Assembly: GCF_003985155.1 (NCBI RefSeq) | Contig: NZ_ML133686.1 | Coordinates: forward strand, 32,001-96,000 | Length of the DNA: 64,000 bases | DNA from: Rhizobium vallis | Lineage (GTDB): Bacteria; Pseudomonadota; Alphaproteobacteria; Rhizobiales; Rhizobiaceae | Direction: 5' to 3' | Shown: in pieces, positions 34,525 to 43,366 of the stretch | How positions within the stretch are numbered: the stretch's first letter is position 1 | Layout of the letters: each line of letters opens with the position of its first letter | The notes under the pieces: generated by a model | The model's database searches: none | Told to the model about the DNA's origin: nothing | What the model saw: only the letters and a program-made list of their open reading frames with translations | Position numbers and translations under genes: made by a program

Positions 34525-36852
34525 ATGCGTTTTCCCAGAACCAATTTGACGGATGCCGGGGACTTTTCCTCCGGGCTTGAAACGGAACTTCCGGAGGAAA
34601 TTGCGGGCGAAAAGCCGGCCGCGCCAATCTGGCAGAGCAATTTTTCCCTGGCGCCGAACGTTCGTTTCACCCGCACGCCGGAAACGCTGATCAGCAAGCG
34701 CCGCGCGCCGAACGAGCCGGTTCGCGATGATTCGCAGATTGCACAGCAGGCGATACGGATTGAGCCGGTCACCGTCGACGTGCCGTTCGATATCTACCTG
34801 CCGGAGCCGGACGAGATTTCCGCAGCCCCTGTCCATATGATCGAGCCACAGCAGCCACCGCTTTCCGATCGTGCCGATGCACCGAGCCTGCGTGCCGCTT
34901 CCGAACTGTCGTCGATTTCGGACTTCGCCTTCTGGGAAGTCATGGCCTTCGAAGAGGCTGAGCCGGTTCGCGCGCCAACCCTCATCTCGTTCCCGAAGAC
35001 CGAGACCACACCCGAATCGATCACCTCGCTGTTCCGCATCATGGAATGGCGCCCCGGCCGCCCGGCTGCCGCCCCCGCCGCCTCCCGCCCGGCTCCGCCG
35101 CCGGCGGTCTCGGCAAAGGTCGCCGCGCGCCCTCCGGCAGCGGTATCCCTGGACAAGCCCAGGCGCATTGCTGTCGAGGCACCAATTGTGCCGGCACCTC
35201 AGGCAGCGCCCGCCCCTCAGGTCATATCAGCGCCTCAGGCAGCACAAGCGCCGCAGCGCACGCCGCCTGTTGCCGCCGTTCTTCCGTCGCCGCGCCTGGC
35301 TGTGAGACCCGAAAGGATCGACGCGTCAGGCTATGAGTTCCCGCCACGCGCCTTGCTGCAGGAGCCGCCGGAACGCCTCGGCGAGATCATGTCGCAGGAA
35401 ACCTTGGAGCAGAATGCCGGACTCCTGGAAAGCGTGCTCGAAGATTTCGGCATCAAGGGCGAGATCATCCATGTCCGCCCCGGCCCTGTCGTCACCCTCT
35501 ATGAATTCGAGCCGGCCCCGGGCGTGAAATCGTCGCGCGTCATCGGCCTCGCCGACGATATCGCCCGCTCGATGTCGGCGCTTTCGGCCCGCGTTGCCGT
35601 GGTGCCCGGGCGCAACGTCATCGGCATCGAATTGCCGAATGTCACGCGTGAAACAGTCTATTTCCGCGAGATGATCGAAAGCGACGATTTCGAAAAGAGC
35701 GGTTACAAGCTGGCGCTCGGCCTCGGCAAGACGATCGGCGGCGAGCCCGTCATCGCCGAGCTTGCCAAGATGCCGCATCTGCTCGTCGCCGGCACCACCG
35801 GCTCGGGCAAATCGGTCGCCATCAACACGATGATCTTGTCGCTGCTCTACCGGATGACGCCGGAACAGTGCCGTCTCATCATGGTCGATCCCAAGATGCT
35901 GGAACTGTCTGTCTATGACGGCATTCCGCACCTGCTGACACCCGTCGTCACCGATCCCAAGAAAGCCGTCATGGCACTGAAATGGGCGGTGCGCGAAATG
36001 GAGGAGCGTTATCGCAAGATGTCGCGCCTCGGCGTGCGCAATATCGACGGTTACAACGGTCGCGTCTCTCAGGCCCGTGAAAAGGGCGAGACCATCCATA
36101 TCATGGTGCAGGTCGGCTTCGACCGGCAGACCGGCGCACCGATCGAGGAGCAGCAGGAGCTGGATCTTGCGCCGATGCCCTATATTGTCGTCATCGTCGA
36201 CGAGATGGCCGACCTGATGATGGTCGCCGGCAAGGAAATCGAAGGCGCGATCCAGCGTTTGGCGCAGATGGCGCGTGCCGCCGGCATCCATCTGATCATG
36301 GCGACACAGCGTCCGTCGGTCGACGTCATCACCGGCACGATCAAGGCGAACTTCCCGACCCGCATCTCTTTCCAAGTGACCTCGAAGATCGACAGCCGCA
36401 CGATCCTCGGTGAACAAGGCGCCGAGCAGTTGCTCGGCCAGGGCGACATGCTGCACATGCAGGGCGGCGGGCGGATTTCCCGCGTCCACGGTCCTTTCGT
36501 CTCGGATGTCGAGGTCGAAAAGGTCGTTGCCCATCTGAAGACCCAGGGCCGCCCCGAATATCTCGATACCGTCACCGCCGACGAGGAGGAAGAGACGGAA
36601 GAGGAAGAAGCCGGCGCCGTCTTCGACAAGAGCGCCATGGCCTCGGAAGATGGCAACGAGCTCTACGAGCAGGCGGTCAAGGTCGTCATGCGCGACAAGA
36701 AATGCTCCACCTCCTACATCCAGCGCCGCCTCGGCATCGGCTACAACAGAGCCGCCTCCTTGGTGGAGCGCATGGAAAAGGAAGGCCTCGTCGGCCCGGC
36801 CAATCACGTCGGCAAGCGCGAGATCGTCTCGGGACGGGGCGACGGCGACTGA
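34525..36852 (+). CDS. FtsK/SpoIIIE-type DNA translocase without visible membrane domain
   Basis: A 775-residue hexameric DNA pump. The first 270 residues are a Pro/Ala-rich, low-complexity region with no hydrophobic segment; standard FtsK has four membrane helices there. The motor follows: alpha region from about 285 ([20 protein letters not shown]), Walker A ([18 protein letters not shown]), Walker B ([20 protein letters not shown]). The C-terminal gamma winged helix that reads KOPS is present ([20 protein letters not shown]). The start is uncertain: ATG 34525 or GTG 34510, neither with a good ribosome site. Confidence 0.88.
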   Translation: MRFPRTNLTDAGDFSSGLETELPEEIAGEKPAAPIWQSNFSLAPNVRFTRTPETLISKRRAPNEPVRDDSQIAQQAIRIEPVTVDVPFDIYLPEPDEISAAPVHMIEPQQPPLSDRADAPSLRAASELSSISDFAFWEVMAFEEAEPVRAPTLISFPKTETTPESITSLFRIMEWRPGRPAAAPAASRPAPPPAVSAKVAARPPAAVSLDKPRRIAVEAPIVPAPQAAPAPQVISAPQAAQAPQRTPPVAAVLPSPRLAVRPERIDASGYEFPPRALLQEPPERLGEIMSQETLEQNAGLLESVLEDFGIKGEIIHVRPGPVVTLYEFEPAPGVKSSRVIGLADDIARSMSALSARVAVVPGRNVIGIELPNVTRETVYFREMIESDDFEKSGYKLALGLGKTIGGEPVIAELAKMPHLLVAGTTGSGKSVAINTMILSLLYRMTPEQCRLIMVDPKMLELSVYDGIPHLLTPVVTDPKKAVMALKWAVREMEERYRKMSRLGVRNIDGYNGRVSQAREKGETIHIMVQVGFDRQTGAPIEEQQELDLAPMPYIVVIVDEMADLMMVAGKEIEGAIQRLAQMARAAGIHLIMATQRPSVDVITGTIKANFPTRISFQVTSKIDSRTILGEQGAEQLLGQGDMLHMQGGGRISRVHGPFVSDVEVEKVVAHLKTQGRPEYLDTVTADEEEETEEEEAGAVFDKSAMASEDGNELYEQAVKVVMRDKKCSTSYIQRRLGIGYNRAASLVERMEKEGLVGPANHVGKREIVSGRGDGD

Positions 36853-36864
36853 TCGACAACGGGT

Positions 36865-36890
36865 CGGAGTGCGCGAAGCACTCCGGCCTT
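36865..36890. terminator. Hairpin between convergent ftsK-like and grpB-like genes
   Basis: CGGAGTGC-GCGAA-GCACTCCG, eight perfect pairs, 12 bases after the translocase stop. The T-run is poor (GCCTTATAT), so termination is likely but not certain. Confidence 0.5.
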
Positions 36891-37392
36891 ATATGCTCAA
36901 CGCTGCCAATCGTACCGTTTCGCTGACGAAGGCTGATTTTCCGCCAGTATAGAAATCCCAATCGCCGTTTGCCGTCGCAGCCAGGCTGCGTTTCAGATCG
37001 GCATAGGCCCGGGCTCTCTCCGGATGATTCCTGAGATAGTCGCGAAACAGGATGCGTTCCCGATGGGCGTGATTGTCGGGACCACAGAGATAGAGCTTGA
37101 ACCCATGACCTTCCTGATCCCGGGTGAAGGCCCAACGTTTTTCGCCAGTATCGCCGTGAAAGACGAAATCCGTCGCGCGCACCGCTTCGAGCGCCGTCGG
37201 CAGAACCTCGTCGGATATCGTGACGACATCGAGATCGATCTTCGGTTTGGCCGTCAGGCCGGGCACGGACGTGCTGCCGATATGATCGATGGAAAATACG
37301 AGGTTGCCCAGCAGGGCGGAGATCTCGGCGCTGATGTCGGCAAAGAGCAGCGGCCAGGAAGGGTCGTAGTCGACAACTTTGATGGCGCGCAT
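36889..37392 (-). CDS. GrpB/UPF0157 family nucleotidyltransferase-like protein
   Basis: A 167-residue GrpB-family protein with the nucleotidyltransferase-like core IDHIGSTSVPGLTAKPKIDL followed by DVV, and later EKRWAFTRDQEGHGFKLYLC and HRERILFRDYLRNHPERARA. The family is related to minimal nucleotidyltransferases; the substrate is unknown. It lies 20 bases downstream of phnN on the same strand, so it is probably the last gene of the phosphonate unit, though a functional tie is not established. Confidence 0.85.
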   Translation of the reverse strand: MRAIKVVDYDPSWPLLFADISAEISALLGNLVFSIDHIGSTSVPGLTAKPKIDLDVVTISDEVLPTALEAVRATDFVFHGDTGEKRWAFTRDQEGHGFKLYLCGPDNHAHRERILFRDYLRNHPERARAYADLKRSLAATANGDWDFYTGGKSAFVSETVRLAALSI

Positions 37393-37412
37393 GCCCTGCC
37401 TCTCGATCGTGG

Positions 37413-38009
37413 TCAGTGGACCTCGGCCAGCAGCCCGTCCAGGATCTTGATCATCTTCTGCTCGGCCTCTTCGAGCGAGCCGCTATTGTCGAGATCCGTT
37501 ACGTCGTAGTCGCCGCGCACCGTTAGCGGTCCGCGGGCGAGTCTCGCCATGATATCCTCATGCGTCTCGCGGCCGCGCGCCTCCAGCCGGCCGGCGAGCA
37601 CTTCGGGGCTGGCGGTGACGTTGATGACCTTGAGCCGCGGGAAGGCGGCCTGGAAACGGTGCAGCGCTGAGCGCGAGCCGTTGGCGACGACGACATGGCC
37701 TCTCGACAGCGCCACCGAGACCTCGGCCGGAATGCCGTATTTCAGACCGTGCGCTTCCCACCAGACGGCGAAGGAGCCCGACTGCTCCATGGCGGCAAAC
37801 CCTTCGAGGGAGACGGAAAGATGGTCTTCGCCGCCGGCGTCACGGTGACGGGTGATCACGCGGCGGGTGAAATGAACGTTTTCGCGGCCGGCAAAGCGCC
37901 GGGCGGCGAGGTTCATCAGCGTGTCCTTGCCGGCGCCGCTCGGCCCGACAACGACGACCATGATGCCGCGCTCGGCTCCGGCTGCGGCATGGGGTTCGTG
38001 CGGCGTCAT
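37413..38009 (-). CDS. phnN: Ribose 1,5-bisphosphokinase PhnN
   Basis: Phosphorylates ribose 1,5-bisphosphate to PRPP, the last step of the C-P lyase route. The 198-residue protein has a guanylate-kinase-like fold with Walker [21 protein letters not shown], the substrate region FTRRVITRHRDAGGEDHLSV and the lid-side LEARGRETHEDIMARLARGP. Its ATG overlaps the phnM stop (ATGA), which shows coupling. Confidence 0.93.
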   Translation of the reverse strand: MTPHEPHAAAGAERGIMVVVVGPSGAGKDTLMNLAARRFAGRENVHFTRRVITRHRDAGGEDHLSVSLEGFAAMEQSGSFAVWWEAHGLKYGIPAEVSVALSRGHVVVANGSRSALHRFQAAFPRLKVINVTASPEVLAGRLEARGRETHEDIMARLARGPLTVRGDYDVTDLDNSGSLEEAEQKMIKILDGLLAEVH

Positions 38010-39145
38010 GCGACACGGCGTCCTTGGCGCCAGACGGAGCGTGTGACCGGCACGCCATGCGAGCGGTGAACGCGGACGAGGTCGGCGCGCAGCCCGGTCG
38101 CGATCCGGCCGCGATCATCGAGACTGACGGTGCGGGCGGGCGTCGACGTCACCATGGCGATCGCCTTCGGGAGCGTGATGCTCTCCACTTCATCGGCAAG
38201 GATGAAAGGCGCATGCAGCAGGCTGAGCGGCACGTAGTCGGAGGAGAGTACGTCGAGAACACCCATTTCGGCGAGATCGCGGGCGGCGATATTGCCGGAA
38301 TGGGACTTGCCGCGCACGATGTTCGGTGCGCCCATCAGTACGCTCATGCCGTGCTCGTGCGATGCCCGGGCGGCGTCGAAGCTGGTCGGGAACTCCGCGA
38401 GCCGCACGCCATTGTCGATCGCTTCGTCGACATGCGACAGCGTCGCGTCGTCATGGCTTGCCACCGTGATGCCGCGCTCGGCGCAGACCTTGGCGATGGC
38501 GTTGCGATGCGGCGTCGAGTTGCGCGCCGATTCTGCCTGACGCTTGGCGACGAAGCGTGCGAAGACCTCGTCGCTCAAGCCGCGCTTCTTCTGGTAGTAG
38601 AAAATGTACTGGTCCATCGTCTGGAACTGCCGCTGGCCGGGCGCATGATCCATCAGCGAGACGAGCCGCACGTGCCGGTCGTTTTCGAAATCGGAGAAAT
38701 GTTCGAGCACGTTGTCCGCCGAGACCTCGCAGCGCAGGTGAAGCAGGTGCTCGGCGCGCAGCCTGCCTTCCTTCTCCGCCGACTGGATGGCGTCGGCCAT
38801 CTCGCGCATCTCGCCATGTTCGAAGCCGCCGTCCTCGTCGGCACCCATGCGCAGGCAGTCGAAGACCGTGGTGATGCCAGAGGTGACGATCTGGGCGTCA
38901 TGCGCCTGCACTGCGGCAGTCTTGTTCCAGCGGATGCCGGGACGCGGCTGGTAGTGGCCTTCGAGATGGTCCGTATGCAGTTCCACGAGCCCGGGAATGA
39001 TGTAGTCCCCTTCGAAATCTTCGCCGGCTACCGAGTTTCCTTCGGAGATGTCGGCAATCTTGCCGTCGCGAATGAGGATCGATCCTGAGAGGATGTCATC
39101 CTCAAGAACGATGCGGGCGTTGGAAAACACGGTCTCTTTGCTCAT
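38006..39145 (-). CDS. phnM: Alpha-D-ribose 1-methylphosphonate 5-triphosphate diphosphatase PhnM
   Basis: Removes pyrophosphate from the triphosphate formed by PhnGHI(L), giving the substrate of PhnJ. A 379-residue amidohydrolase: metal site GLVELHTDHLEGHYQPRPG, then LMDHAPGQRQFQTMDQY, ASHDDATLSHVDEAIDNG, and SSDYVPLSLLHAPF with the catalytic Asp. The start at 39145 (MSKETVFSNARIVLEDD) is chosen because it gives the standard amidohydrolase opening. Lies between the DUF1045 gene and phnN. Confidence 0.95.
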   Translation of the reverse strand: MSKETVFSNARIVLEDDILSGSILIRDGKIADISEGNSVAGEDFEGDYIIPGLVELHTDHLEGHYQPRPGIRWNKTAAVQAHDAQIVTSGITTVFDCLRMGADEDGGFEHGEMREMADAIQSAEKEGRLRAEHLLHLRCEVSADNVLEHFSDFENDRHVRLVSLMDHAPGQRQFQTMDQYIFYYQKKRGLSDEVFARFVAKRQAESARNSTPHRNAIAKVCAERGITVASHDDATLSHVDEAIDNGVRLAEFPTSFDAARASHEHGMSVLMGAPNIVRGKSHSGNIAARDLAEMGVLDVLSSDYVPLSLLHAPFILADEVESITLPKAIAMVTSTPARTVSLDDRGRIATGLRADLVRVHRSHGVPVTRSVWRQGRRVA

Positions 39146-39158
39146 GTCGTCAGGTCTT

Positions 39159-39854
39159 TCAGCTTTTGGCACCGGCAAGCGGCAGCCAGGAATGAACTTT
39201 GAACGGGGCCCCGTGCGCCTCCTCGATGAAGACGGCAAGGCCGGAAATCGAAAGCGGCCGACTGGTGAAATCGGCAAAACGCTCGGTCAGGATCGCCCTT
39301 ATGACTTCGGCACGCTCTGCGGGCACCTGGCCGCTCAGCGTCATGTGAAAGCCGAAATCCTCCATGACGTAAGGATAACCCCAGCGCTGCAGATTGGCGC
39401 GCTGGCCGTCGCTGAGCTTCTCCGGGTTGCGCCGCGCGATATCGGCTTCGGAAAGTGCGGCGCGGAACGGCTCGAAGGACTTTACCACCTTCGCGGCGAA
39501 ATCCTGAAGAGGTTGATGAAGAGAACCGGGAACGAGGGCAAAAAAACGACCGAGCTGGCCGAGCACGAGCTCCGGAATCTCGAAGGCCGACGTGCGGGCG
39601 GCAAAATCTTCGGCAACGGTCATGAGATCTTTCTCGGTGACGGACGTTGCAAGCGAGAACGGCGCCTTGATCGTGGCGTGAAAACCGTAGCGGCGGGGGT
39701 CGGCAGTCAGTTCGAACTGCTCTGCCGCGCTGAGCGTCTCATGCTCCGGCGCCGGATAGGTTTCGCCGCTGAAGGCATCGCGACCGAGCCAGAGCGAGGC
39801 CGCGCCGGTCAGGGGATCATCCTTCGGCGGCGAAAAATAGAGAGCGTAGCGCAA
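39159..39854 (-). CDS. DUF1045 phosphonate-metabolism protein, 2H phosphoesterase fold
   Basis: A 231-residue protein of the DUF1045 family seen only with phosphonate genes. It has two H-x-T motifs, HATIKAPF at about 60 and HMTLSG at about 170, the hallmark of 2H phosphoesterases that open cyclic phosphates. No PhnP is seen in this phn block, so it might open the 1,2-cyclic phosphate made by PhnJ; this is inference. The TTG at 39854 has AGGA eight bases upstream and gives the family start (RYALYFSPPKDDPL). An upstream ATG at 39920 lacks support. Confidence 0.85.
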   Translation of the reverse strand: MRYALYFSPPKDDPLTGAASLWLGRDAFSGETYPAPEHETLSAAEQFELTADPRRYGFHATIKAPFSLATSVTEKDLMTVAEDFAARTSAFEIPELVLGQLGRFFALVPGSLHQPLQDFAAKVVKSFEPFRAALSEADIARRNPEKLSDGQRANLQRWGYPYVMEDFGFHMTLSGQVPAERAEVIRAILTERFADFTSRPLSISGLAVFIEEAHGAPFKVHSWLPLAGAKS

Positions 39855-39996
39855 GGCTTTTATCCTGGGGATCGTCGAAACGGGGAGCGCAATGTGCAGT
39901 GATTTGGCGGCGAACCGCAAGCAGGTTCCCGGCTAAAAGATTTCCGTGACAGAATGATGATGACGGCAGCGCCGCCATCGCCTTTTGGCCAGCAGA

Positions 39997-41340
39997 TCAG
40001 TGCGCTTTTGTACCCATCAGCCGATGGCGCAACGCATTCGAGGCGGCGTCGAAAAGGAAGACGACGATCAGGATCAGAATGACCATGTAAGCGACGTTTT
40101 CCCAATTGGCATTGGTGCGCATCGCCTCCCAGAGCTTGAGGCCGATGCCGCCGGCACCGACGGCACCAATGATGGTCGCGCCGCGCACGTTCGATTCCCA
40201 TTGGTAGAGCGTCTGGCTGACGATGACGGGAACGATCTGCGGCATAATGCCGTAACGATGGACGAGCACAGTCTGCGCGCCAGTCGATTTGATGCCTTCC
40301 CGCGGCTTGTTGTCGATATTTTCAAGCCCTTCGGAATAGAGCTTGCCGAGCGTGCCCGTCTCGGTCAGGAAGATCGCGCCGCTGCCGGCAAGCGGACCGG
40401 GACCGAAGGCGCGCGTCAGGAACAGCGCCCAGATCAGCATGTCGACCGAGCGCAGGAAATCGAAGAAGCGCTTCAGAACCTGGTTCAGGAACCGGTTCGG
40501 CGTGATGTTGCGTGCTGCCATGAAGGCGAGCGGGAAGGCGGCGAGCGAGCCGAGCAGCGTTCCGAGAAACGCCATGACGATCGTCTGGAAAAGTTTGGTC
40601 CAGACGTCGCCGTGCTGCCATTCGCTGTTGTTCCAGATGTCGTCGAAGGCGAGCGACAGGTTGGACTGGTCGGGCTTGATGCGCGGGCCGGAAATGATGA
40701 GGCTAAGGACTTCGCCGGCCGGCTTGTCGAAGAAGGACGATTGCGTGTCGAAGATGAAGTTCGCCCAGCCGATGAAACGCTTGCGGATCTTCACGCGGTC
40801 GACGGAAATGCTGACGTCGCCGGCAAAGCCGAGATCGGCCAGCACGTTGTCGTCATAAACCGTCATCCAGCTCGGCACCTCTCCCACGACTTTCGGCGCA
40901 CCGCTCGAAACGTCGACGGGGACGCTCACGCCATGCGCGGTGACGATCGTCTCGCTCTTCGAGACGGTGACGACGCGGCCAGTACCGCTGATGGAAACGG
41001 TGATGCTGCCGTCGGGATTGTTGACCACCCAGTCCGGGTGCGGATTATCGCCAAGCGGCGAGAAGCGGGGATAGCGCACCTCGATCGAGCCGTCGTCCTG
41101 GATGCGAAAATCCGGTTGGACGTCGTAGCTCACCCATTGGCTGAGATAGATGCCGACACGCTCCCAATGGGCTTCGGCGAAGAGCTTGGGCAGGTCGAAG
41201 AACCAGACGGCGTAAAGGCTATAGAGCAGCGTCGCGATCACGATCATCAGCCCGCCGAAACGCTGGCGGAACGACCGGTGGAAATATTCCGGATAGCGTG
41301 CTTCGATCTCATTCATGCGGTTTGCGTCGATGACCGTCAT
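39997..41340 (-). CDS. phnE: Phosphonate ABC transporter permease PhnE, long form
   Basis: The second permease of the phosphonate importer, 447 residues. One membrane helix at about 30-48 is followed by roughly 200 polar residues, mostly beta-like, before the usual permease core (TIVMAFLGTLLGSLAAFPLA onward, five helices; coupling loop ESNVRGATIIGAVGAGGIGL). Standard PhnE is about 260-320 residues, so the insert is a large periplasmic domain. It follows the shorter phnE after seven bases. It corresponds to phoT of the S. meliloti phoCDET set. Confidence 0.93.
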   Translation of the reverse strand: MTVIDANRMNEIEARYPEYFHRSFRQRFGGLMIVIATLLYSLYAVWFFDLPKLFAEAHWERVGIYLSQWVSYDVQPDFRIQDDGSIEVRYPRFSPLGDNPHPDWVVNNPDGSITVSISGTGRVVTVSKSETIVTAHGVSVPVDVSSGAPKVVGEVPSWMTVYDDNVLADLGFAGDVSISVDRVKIRKRFIGWANFIFDTQSSFFDKPAGEVLSLIISGPRIKPDQSNLSLAFDDIWNNSEWQHGDVWTKLFQTIVMAFLGTLLGSLAAFPLAFMAARNITPNRFLNQVLKRFFDFLRSVDMLIWALFLTRAFGPGPLAGSGAIFLTETGTLGKLYSEGLENIDNKPREGIKSTGAQTVLVHRYGIMPQIVPVIVSQTLYQWESNVRGATIIGAVGAGGIGLKLWEAMRTNANWENVAYMVILILIVVFLFDAASNALRHRLMGTKAH

Positions 41341-41347
41341 GGCAGCC

Positions 41348-42307
41348 TCAATGTTGCAGAAGGAAAGCCTGCTCGCCGACCAGGCGGCGGCGCAGCCATG
41401 CGGAGAACTGGTCGACGGCGACGATCGTCACGAAGAGCAGGAGAACGAGCGCCATCGTCTTGGCGCCGAAGCCGCGCGAGATCGAAAGCTTCAGTTCCTC
41501 GCCGATGCCGCCGCCGCCGACGGCGCCGATAATGGTCGAGGCACGCACGTTGATCTCCAGGCGCAGCAGCGCGTAGGACGTGAAATTCGGCAGCACCTGC
41601 GGCAGGGCGGCAAAACGCACGCGCTCCCACCAGTTGGCGCCGACGGCTTTCATGCCCTCATGCGGCTTCATGTCGATATTCTCGGCCACCTCGTAGAAGA
41701 GTTTGCCGAGCGCCCCGATCGTATGCAGGGTAATGGCGATGATGGCCGCGACCGGCCCGATCGACAGGATCGCCGAAAATAGCCCGGCGATGACGATCTC
41801 GGGGAAGGCGCGCAGGAATTCCATCAGGCGCTTGGTGAAGACGCGCAGCGGCCATGAACTCGTCAGGTTGCGGGCGGCAAAGAAGCTCAACGGAACCGCA
41901 AAGACGAAGGCGATGATCGTCGAGATCAGCGCCACGTTGATCGTGACGATCATCAGCTCGAAGTATTCGGGAATGTAGAAGGCGCCCCAGACGTAGACAC
42001 GGCCCTTGTCGAAATTGAATTCCTCGCCGCCCTTGTCGTTCACGCTCGCTATGTCGAACAGCGCGCGCCAGACGTCGTTCCAATCCTTGGGAATGAGCCA
42101 GCTCAAGAAATCGAAGAGATGCGGCAGGCGCTCGAAGAAATGCCCGGCGTTGCTCTCGTCGGCGAAGCGGACGGAACTTGCGAAAGCTGCAATGAGGATA
42201 ACCAGGCCAAGCACGGTGTAGAAGCGGCGCTTGGCGATCATCCGATCCCAGGCGGTTCCGATCTCCTGCGTGCTGTGCATGTGCGGCTGTGTATCGGCAA
42301 TAGTCAT
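41348..42307 (-). CDS. phnE: Phosphonate ABC transporter permease PhnE, first
   Basis: A 319-residue permease. An N-terminal helix at about 30-47, a periplasmic stretch of about 70 residues, then the BPD_transp_1 core with the coupling motif EINVRASTIIGAVGGGGIGE. It pairs with the long-form permease to make the membrane channel for phosphonates or phosphate esters captured by PhnD. The start at 42307 (MTIADTQPHMHS) avoids a hairpin just upstream. It corresponds to phoE of S. meliloti phoCDET. Confidence 0.93.
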   Translation of the reverse strand: MTIADTQPHMHSTQEIGTAWDRMIAKRRFYTVLGLVILIAAFASSVRFADESNAGHFFERLPHLFDFLSWLIPKDWNDVWRALFDIASVNDKGGEEFNFDKGRVYVWGAFYIPEYFELMIVTINVALISTIIAFVFAVPLSFFAARNLTSSWPLRVFTKRLMEFLRAFPEIVIAGLFSAILSIGPVAAIIAITLHTIGALGKLFYEVAENIDMKPHEGMKAVGANWWERVRFAALPQVLPNFTSYALLRLEINVRASTIIGAVGGGGIGEELKLSISRGFGAKTMALVLLLFVTIVAVDQFSAWLRRRLVGEQAFLLQH

Positions 42308-42334
42308 GGACGCCCCGCCCGGTCGCAAGATAAA

Positions 42335-42356
42335 GGGCGGCCGTTTCCGGCCGCCC
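42335..42356 (-). terminator. Intercistronic hairpin between phnD and phnE
   Basis: Perfect stem GGGCGGCCG-GAAA-CGGCCGCCC, followed on the minus strand by TTTA. It lies 17 bases after the phnD stop within the operon. As in many binding-protein operons, it probably stabilises the phnCD message and lowers permease expression rather than ending all transcription. Confidence 0.7.
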
Positions 42357-42373
42357 CGCATTCAAAAGGCCAA

Positions 42374-43279
42374 TCAGCCGCCGATGGCAGCCTTACGGAC
42401 TTCGACGACAGTGTTGTAGAAGTCGTGCTTGACGGGCGAGTAGCCCTTATAGTCGCCACCTTCGATCGCCGCGAAGCACTTGTGATCCTTTTCCGGCAGA
42501 GCCGTGAAGAAGGCTGCGAGCTTCGTCTGCCAGTCCTGGCCGAGAGCGTTGCGAACGACGAGCGGGCCGTTCGGGATCAGCGGCGAACGCCAGACTTCAA
42601 CGAGCTTGTTCGGGTCGACGGCGCCCTTGTCGACTTCCTTGCGGAAGGTACCGGAGGTGTAGCCGTCCTTGAAATCGCCGATGCCCGAGCTATCGTCGAC
42701 GGCAACGTCGACCTTGCCGTCATAAGCGGCAAGCAGGTTGTTCTCATGGCCGCCGTTGAACTGCGTGGAAGCGAAGAACTTGTCGTTCGGCATGCCCGTG
42801 TCCTTCGGGATCTGCGTCAGCGGAACGAGGTAGCCCGAGGTCGAGTCCGGATCGGCGTAGCCGAGCTTCTTGCCCTTGGCGTCCAGGATGGTCTTGATGC
42901 CGGAGGACTTCAGAGCGAGGCCGATCGAGTGGTAACCCGTCGAGCCGTCCTTCTGCTGCGTCGTCAGGATCGGCGTGACTGCCTTCGGATCCTTGATGTA
43001 GACGGCCGCATAGCCGGAAGCGCCGAGTTCGGCGAAGTCGAGCGTGCCGCCGAGCAGGCCCTGGATGACGCCGTCATAGTCGGCGGCCGGGAAGAGCGAA
43101 ACCTTCTCGAAGCCGAATTCCTGCTTCAGGTGGTCGGCAAGGCAGGCATAGTTGCGCAGGCGGTCGGTTTCGTTTTCGCCGCCGAGGATGCCGATGCGGA
43201 ATTCCTTGAGGTCTGCAGCATTGGCGGCGCCGGCGAGCGCGAAGAGCGCCGTTGCCGCAAAGAGTGCTTTCTTCAACAT
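42374..43279 (-). CDS. phnD: Phosphonate-binding periplasmic protein PhnD
   Basis: A 301-residue binding protein. Signal peptide (MLKKALFAATALFALAGAANA). Mature part begins with EFRIGILGGENETDRLRNYA, then GTLDFAELGASGYAAVYIKD and YADPDSTSGYLVPLTQIPKD, typical of the PhnD family, and a Lys-rich C-terminal end. It captures phosphonates or phosphate in the periplasm and delivers them to the PhnE permeases. In S. meliloti the counterpart is PhoD. Confidence 0.95.
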   Translation of the reverse strand: MLKKALFAATALFALAGAANAADLKEFRIGILGGENETDRLRNYACLADHLKQEFGFEKVSLFPAADYDGVIQGLLGGTLDFAELGASGYAAVYIKDPKAVTPILTTQQKDGSTGYHSIGLALKSSGIKTILDAKGKKLGYADPDSTSGYLVPLTQIPKDTGMPNDKFFASTQFNGGHENNLLAAYDGKVDVAVDDSSGIGDFKDGYTSGTFRKEVDKGAVDPNKLVEVWRSPLIPNGPLVVRNALGQDWQTKLAAFFTALPEKDHKCFAAIEGGDYKGYSPVKHDFYNTVVEVRKAAIGG

Positions 43280-43366
43280 GAGTTCTCTCCTATTGACCGG
43301 TATCCCCGGCTTTCCGTTACGAAGAAGTGTGCCCTTGACGCGGGCGCTCGATCGCGGCCGCCTCGC

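Noticed and set aside
39985..41532. 515-residue plus-strand open frame over phnE
   Set aside because: Antisense to the two permease genes and without recognisable domains.
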